Shown: in pieces, positions 7,932-11,617 of the stretch | Position numbering within the stretch: position 1 is the first letter of the stretch | Layout of the letters: each line of letters starts with the position of its first letter | Assembly (NCBI GenBank): GCA_031282905.1 | Contig: JAITCV010000180.1 | Coordinates: forward strand, 1-11,617 | Source: Azoarcus sp. | Lineage (GTDB): Bacteria > Pseudomonadota > Gammaproteobacteria > Burkholderiales > Rhodocyclaceae | Reading direction: 5' to 3' | DNA length: 11,617 bases | The notes under the pieces: model-generated | What the model was told of the DNA's origin: nothing | What the model saw: the letters and a program-made list of their open reading frames with translations, nothing else | Database searches by the model: none | Program-made: the position numbers and the translations under genes

Positions 7932-7989
7932 CTACGGTGAGATCGCGCCAAGGGTCGAGAAAAACAAATCGCGCCCGCCCCCCGGCTTG

Positions 7990-9237
7990 TTATCGGCCGT
8001 ATACCGGAAACCGCGCGCACAGCGCCGCGACATCGGCACGTACCCGCTCCAACACCGAGGTATTTTCTGGCGCATCGAGCACATCGGCGATCAAGTGAGC
8101 GATCTTTTCCGCTTCAAGCTCGGTAAAACCGCGCGTCGTCATCGCCGGGGAACCGATGCGGATGCCGGAAGTGACAAAAGGCTTCTCCGGGTCGTTTGGA
8201 ATCGCGTTCTTGTTGACCGTGATGTGCGCCTGGCCGAGCGCGGCTTCGGCAAGCTTGCCGGTAATGTTCTTCGCGCGTAAATCCACCAGAAAGAGATGGC
8301 TTTCGGTACGACCGGAGATGATGCGCAAATTGCGCTCACCCAACACCCGCGCCATGACTCGCGCATTGTGGATGACTTGCTCCTGGTATTTCTTGAATCC
8401 CGGTAGGGCAGCTTCCCTGAAACACACCGCCTTGGCGGCGATGACGTGCATCAGCGGACCACCTTGCAGCCCCGGGAAAATCGCCGAATTGATCGCTTTT
8501 TCATGTCCGGCTTTCATCAGGATTGCGCCGCCGCGCGGCCCGCGCAAGGTCTTGTGGGTAGTGGTGGTAACCACATCGGCATGCGGCACGGGATTGGGAT
8601 AAAATCCGGCGGCAATGATTCCAGCATAGTGAGCCATGTCCACCCAGAAAATGGCACCGATTTCACGGGCAATCTTTGCAAAACGCGCGAAATCGATCTT
8701 GAGCGAATAGGCCGAAGCACCGGCGATGATGATTCTGGGCTTGTGCGCGCGGGCGAGCGCCTCCATCGCCGGGTAATCGATTTCTTCTTTCTCGTTCAAA
8801 CCGTAGGCAACGACATTGAACCACTTGCCCGACATGTTGAGCGGCATGCCGTGGGTGAGGTGACCGCCTTCGGCAAGGCTCATCCCCATGATGGTATCGC
8901 CTGGCTTGGCGAAGGCCATCAACACCGCCTGGTTGGCCTGGGAACCGGAATTGGGCTGTACATTGGCGGCTTCCGCGCCAAAAAGCGCCTTCAACCGGTC
9001 GATGGCGAGTTGCTCGGCAACATCGACATATTCGCAGCCGCCGTAGTAGCGCTTGCCGGGATAACCTTCGGCATATTTGTTGGTGAGCTGGGAGCCCTGT
9101 GCTTCCAGTACCGCGGGAGAAACATAATTCTCGGACGCGATCAGTTCGATATGGTCTTCCTGGCGACGGTTTTCCGCCTGCACGGCGGCCCATAGTTCAG
9201 GATCGGCATTGGCGAGGGTGTTCTGCGCAGAAAACAT
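7990..9237 (-). CDS. glyA: Serine hydroxymethyltransferase
   Basis: The 415-residue product is a complete GlyA, the PLP enzyme that converts serine and tetrahydrofolate to glycine and 5,10-methylene-tetrahydrofolate. Visible landmarks are ELIASENYVSPAV (31-43), GYPGKRYYGG (58-67), NSGSQAN (96-102), the PLP-contacting VDMAHYAG (199-206, Asp200 and His203), and TTTTHKTLRGPRGG (224-237) with the Schiff-base lysine at 229. Length and start agree with bacterial homologues (about 417). It is the first gene of a minus-strand cluster with nrdR and ribD. Glycine and methylene-THF feed purine and thymidylate synthesis, so a link with NrdR-controlled dNTP supply is plausible, but that is inference. No clear Shine-Dalgarno is seen before the ATG. 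Confidence 0.98.
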   Translation of the reverse strand: MFSAQNTLANADPELWAAVQAENRRQEDHIELIASENYVSPAVLEAQGSQLTNKYAEGYPGKRYYGGCEYVDVAEQLAIDRLKALFGAEAANVQPNSGSQANQAVLMAFAKPGDTIMGMSLAEGGHLTHGMPLNMSGKWFNVVAYGLNEKEEIDYPAMEALARAHKPRIIIAGASAYSLKIDFARFAKIAREIGAIFWVDMAHYAGIIAAGFYPNPVPHADVVTTTTHKTLRGPRGGAILMKAGHEKAINSAIFPGLQGGPLMHVIAAKAVCFREAALPGFKKYQEQVIHNARVMARVLGERNLRIISGRTESHLFLVDLRAKNITGKLAEAALGQAHITVNKNAIPNDPEKPFVTSGIRIGSPAMTTRGFTELEAEKIAHLIADVLDAPENTSVLERVRADVAALCARFPVYGR

Positions 9238-9390
9238 GAGCGTATCAATGAAGTGGGCAAGCGGCAGATGCTACCACGGAGAGCGGATCGATCACATGAA
9301 TAAGCAGCGTCCCCGCCGCCAAGTGGGGGCTGGCTGGAAGTCGGCCCCACATATCCACGCAAGCCCAGCGCCGTGGCATATTCTTGACCC

Positions 9391-9424
9391 AAAAAAACAG
9401 GGACTGGAAATAATCCAGTCCCTG
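9391..9424 (-). terminator. Rho-independent terminator of the RCC1-like gene
   Basis: On the minus strand, CAGGGACTGGA pairs perfectly with TCCAGTCCCTG (9414-9424 with 9398-9408, 11 bp) around a five-base loop and is followed directly by seven T residues (9391-9397). It lies 53 bases after the stop codon of the RCC1-like gene and isolates it from glyA downstream. Stem, loop and U tract are all close to ideal. Confidence 0.93.
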
Positions 9425-9433
9425 CCTGCAACA

Positions 9434-9467
9434 CGATCAGTTCAACAACTCAACCGATCAGTTCAAC
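9434..9467. repeat. Short direct repeat in the 3' region of the RCC1-like gene
   Basis: CGATCAGTTCAAC occurs at 9434-9446 and again at 9455-9467, a 21-bp period, between the stop codon and the terminator. It is probably a small local duplication; no function can be assigned. Confidence 0.5.
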
Positions 9468-9477
9468 GCATGCCCGC

Positions 9478-11391
9478 TCAAGGCTTGAAGCGCAGACCAG
9501 CAGCCCCTACAGGCAGCGGCGGCCAGACGTACAAACCGTCCCCGTCGGCTATGTAATACCCCGACCCATAGGGAGCGGTGGGAATATCCCTGGCCTTCGT
9601 GGCATCCTTCTTGGTGGTACTGGGCAAGGTCGAACCGTAGGTTCCCGGTCCCCAATAGTCAGGCCCGCAACTCTTGTAGCCGTAACCCGCGCACGCAGCA
9701 CCGGCTCCGTTCTCGCCCCAGACCCAGATCGTATAGTCCTCCAGTTGCAGGAAGCTGGCATCCTTGTTGGAACTGACCGCCCAAGCCTTTCTGTGGAGGG
9801 GCTCATCCAAGGCCGGATCCCAGACCAGACGCAGCGTGTTGGCCTCATTCTTATAGCCATCTTTTTGATCAGAGGTACCTGTGCCCGCATTCGGAGCTGC
9901 GCCGGTTCGCTGTGCCCTGGTGCCAAACGCCCCGCCCAACTCGTGAGAGCCCCATGCATAGACCTTGCCATCCGTGGTCACGAAACTGCCCGCGAACATG
10001 CCGGAGGTAATAGAGTTGGCCTTGACCGGCGTGCAACCGACGGACACCGGATATTGGGCATCCTTCTTGGTAGCTGCCGCGCTCAACGGCTGACGACCGT
10101 TGGCATCCAGGCAAAGCTCATAGGGACGCAAGCCTTCCTTGTAATCATCCCGAGTGCCGACATCACCCCGACCGGCGGCATTGCGATTTCCTTCATTGGA
10201 CCCCCACAGCAGAACAGAACCATCCTGAGTCAGGGCTACCCCATGCTGGTAACCCAGGATGATTTCCTTGATGCCGCCGTGCTCCTTGCCCAATTTGGTC
10301 ACTTCGGGGATGAAGATCGGCTTGACGACATACCAGTCGTTGCTGACACGCCCAACGGTACTCGAATACGTTACCACGGAGCCACCCTTGCCGGCCAAGG
10401 TCGAAGTCGGGAAGGTGGTCGGATCATAGACGAAGTTCTCGTTGTTCTGGGTGTGACCGCCAGCATCTTTGCCGCCATTGAGGAAATAGCCGGAAGTCCC
10501 CAGACCGTTCTCGAAGCTGCGGCCCCAAGCATAGATGTTGCCATGGTCGTCCTGCGCCATGAAGCCTTCGTAACCGTCATAGACCGCGACGATGACGGGC
10601 ACTTTGCCCGTTCCGCCGGAAGCCACGGACAGAATCTGCCAATTCGCGTCCGGGATCTGGGTCGGACGGTCTGCACTGATGGAACTGCCATGCACGCCAA
10701 GACCGCGCTGACCAAAGGAATTGTGCCCGGTCGTCCACACCTTGCCATTGATCAGATAGGCGGTTGCGTATTCAGCAGCGGCGACGTCCGACACGTTCTG
10801 GGCAATGGGCTGCCACGTGCTGACCGCCAGATTGTATTGGTTGGCGCCATTGGGCACTTTTTCTGGTGCCTTATTGCCCTTGATGTCCTTTAGCCCACCC
10901 AAGAACGAGAGGTCGCCCCACGCCCACAGATTGCCATTGGCGTCGAGCGCGTGGACGGTATAGGCGGTGCCCACGACGCTGGTAATGTTGTTGAGCGCCT
11001 GGAACCGGGTGGGCGGGTTGTAGTAGTCGGAAACCGTACCGTGCACCGGGTTGGATGGCGCGCCGTTCGGGCCACCGCCGGGACCACCAACATCAAGGTA
11101 CTTCAAGTCATCGTTCAAGGCGCCAAAATAGCCCCACAGCCACAGATTACCGTCGGCATCGATACCCACGCTGGTATCCAACAAGCGGGTACTGCCCACC
11201 AAGCCTCCGCCCACGGGTTCCGGGCCTGGCGGGGGCGGGGGCGGGGGCTGGAGCACATTGCAATCCGGCCATAATGGGCTATTTGGATCGCACGGTTGCT
11301 GCTGACCCAACGCATTCCCCGCCATGACCATCATCGGCAACGCCATTCCAGCAATGCAACCACGCAACGCCAATCTCTTCTTTGACTTCAT
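9478..11391 (-). CDS. Exported RCC1-like beta-propeller protein with polyproline linker
   Basis: The 637-residue product starts with a signal peptide: KSKKR, a hydrophobic core to about residue 25, and a probable signal peptidase I site after NALG (about 29). A short Cys-containing segment and seven prolines (49-55) follow. The rest carries recurring G-[NKS]-[LIV]-[WYL]-x-W-G strands typical of RCC1 blades: GNLWLWG (81-87), GNLWAWG (153-159), GKVWTTG (216-222), GNIYAWG (284-290), GSVLLWG (391-397), GKVYAWG (475-481), TIWVWGENG (554-562), and GDGLYVW near 617-623. Seven or eight repeats would suit a closed propeller. Six cysteines remain after cleavage (34, 44, 427, 453, 567, 575), possibly disulfide-bonded outside the cytoplasm. 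No anchor, lipobox or PEP-CTERM tail is seen. RCC1 folds usually bind protein partners; the partner and function here are unknown. The gene is monocistronic, with its own promoter and terminator. The start at 11391 has GGAGG nine bases upstream; in-frame codons up to 11601 are upstream sequence. Confidence 0.82.
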   Translation of the reverse strand: MKSKKRLALRGCIAGMALPMMVMAGNALGQQQPCDPNSPLWPDCNVLQPPPPPPPGPEPVGGGLVGSTRLLDTSVGIDADGNLWLWGYFGALNDDLKYLDVGGPGGGPNGAPSNPVHGTVSDYYNPPTRFQALNNITSVVGTAYTVHALDANGNLWAWGDLSFLGGLKDIKGNKAPEKVPNGANQYNLAVSTWQPIAQNVSDVAAAEYATAYLINGKVWTTGHNSFGQRGLGVHGSSISADRPTQIPDANWQILSVASGGTGKVPVIVAVYDGYEGFMAQDDHGNIYAWGRSFENGLGTSGYFLNGGKDAGGHTQNNENFVYDPTTFPTSTLAGKGGSVVTYSSTVGRVSNDWYVVKPIFIPEVTKLGKEHGGIKEIILGYQHGVALTQDGSVLLWGSNEGNRNAAGRGDVGTRDDYKEGLRPYELCLDANGRQPLSAAATKKDAQYPVSVGCTPVKANSITSGMFAGSFVTTDGKVYAWGSHELGGAFGTRAQRTGAAPNAGTGTSDQKDGYKNEANTLRLVWDPALDEPLHRKAWAVSSNKDASFLQLEDYTIWVWGENGAGAACAGYGYKSCGPDYWGPGTYGSTLPSTTKKDATKARDIPTAPYGSGYYIADGDGLYVWPPLPVGAAGLRFKP

Positions 11392-11400
11392 AATGCATGT

Positions 11401-11405
11401 CCTCC
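11401..11405 (-). promoter_or_regulatory. Ribosome binding site of the RCC1-like gene
   Basis: GGAGG on the minus strand lies nine bases before the ATG at 11391. It is a near-perfect Shine-Dalgarno and decides the start, since the frame is open further upstream and would otherwise lose the signal peptide position. Confidence 0.8.
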
Positions 11406-11450
11406 AGTTGATAAACCACAACGACACAACGACCTTGTTAGGTGTCTTTA

Positions 11451-11480
11451 ACAATAGCATAATTTTTCGGAACATGCCAA
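11451..11480 (-). promoter_or_regulatory. Candidate sigma-70 promoter of the RCC1-like gene
   Basis: On the minus strand, TTGGCA (11475-11480, five of six to the -35 consensus) is followed after 18 bp by TATTGT (11451-11456, four of six) with a TGC extended -10 just before it. The start point would lie near 11444, giving a leader of about 50 bases that contains the Shine-Dalgarno. The surrounding region is AT-rich, which fits a promoter. Confidence 0.55.
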
Positions 11481-11520
11481 GCAGCATATGTGGAATATCG
11501 CACAGACTCCTGCTGTTCTC

Positions 11521-11550
11521 TTGTCGCCGGGGTCGATGGTGCATTATGAT
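11521..11550 (+). promoter_or_regulatory. Candidate promoter of tRNA-Gly
   Basis: TTGTCG (11521-11526), an 18-bp spacer and TATGAT (11545-11550, five of six to the -10 consensus) stand upstream of the tRNA. The GC-rich discriminator right after the -10 (GCTTCCCCCG) is typical of stable-RNA promoters under stringent control. The mature tRNA begins 15 bases after the -10, leaving a short leader. Confidence 0.55.
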
Positions 11551-11564
11551 GCTTCCCCCGCAGC

Positions 11565-11617
11565 GCGGGTGTAGTTCAATGGCAGAACGGCAGCTTCCCA
11601 AGCTGCATACGAGGGTT
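11565..11617 (+). tRNA. tRNA-Gly(CCC), 3' end cut by window
   Basis: Acceptor strand GCGGGTG, then TA, a D-arm with GTTCAATGGCAGAAC, and an anticodon arm GCAGC-TTCCCAA-GCTGC are visible, followed by the variable region and the start of the T-arm (GAGGGTT). The seven-base loop places CCC at the anticodon, reading the glycine codon GGG. It closely resembles E. coli glyU. The last part of the T-arm, the acceptor 3' strand and CCA lie beyond the window. Confidence 0.96.

Noticed and set aside
8446..9195. 249-codon plus-strand open frame
   Set aside because: Antisense to glyA, which is unmistakable by its PLP-site motifs.
9745..10893. 382-codon plus-strand open frame
   Set aside because: Antisense to the RCC1-like gene, whose signal peptide, Shine-Dalgarno and repeated blades prove the minus strand is coding.

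Overview
The window is about 11.6 kb of moderately GC-rich bacterial chromosome. Gene content and order suggest a betaproteobacterium or a close relative: a glyA-nrdR-ribD cluster on one strand, a Tex protein very close to the enterobacterial one, a YffB/ArsC-like protein, and a tRNA-Gly(CCC) almost identical to the E. coli type. Genus and species cannot be read from this sequence.

Layout from left to right. Positions 1-115 hold the last 37 codons of an ABC-transporter ATPase (+). It is followed by a short intergenic region with a twin-hairpin palindromic element at 156-206. Two minus-strand genes come next: a YffB-type ArsC/Spx-family protein (282-650) and tex (767-3109). A divergent intergenic region of 162 bp separates tex from a plus-strand gene for a 1037-residue membrane protein (3272-6385). 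That protein joins two homologous six-helix membrane halves to a spermidine-synthase-like SAM-fold domain and a helical C-terminal tail. Its 3' end overlaps the 3' end of ribD by 27 bp. The minus-strand cluster glyA (7990-9237), nrdR (7482-7931) and ribD (6359-7468) follows. Beyond it, a strong Rho-independent terminator (9391-9424) closes a monocistronic minus-strand gene (9478-11391) for an exported RCC1-like beta-propeller protein with a polyproline linker. At the right edge a plus-strand tRNA-Gly(CCC) begins and is cut by the window end.

Most genes are housekeeping. glyA supplies glycine and one-carbon units, nrdR represses ribonucleotide reductase genes, ribD carries out two early steps of riboflavin synthesis, and tex is a transcription/RNA-associated factor. 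The two less understood genes are the fused membrane/spermidine-synthase-like protein and the exported RCC1-like protein. No phage, IS element, CRISPR array, toxin-antitoxin pair or defence system is visible, and I do not see a clearly new multi-gene system. No gene-free stretch exceeds 300 bases.
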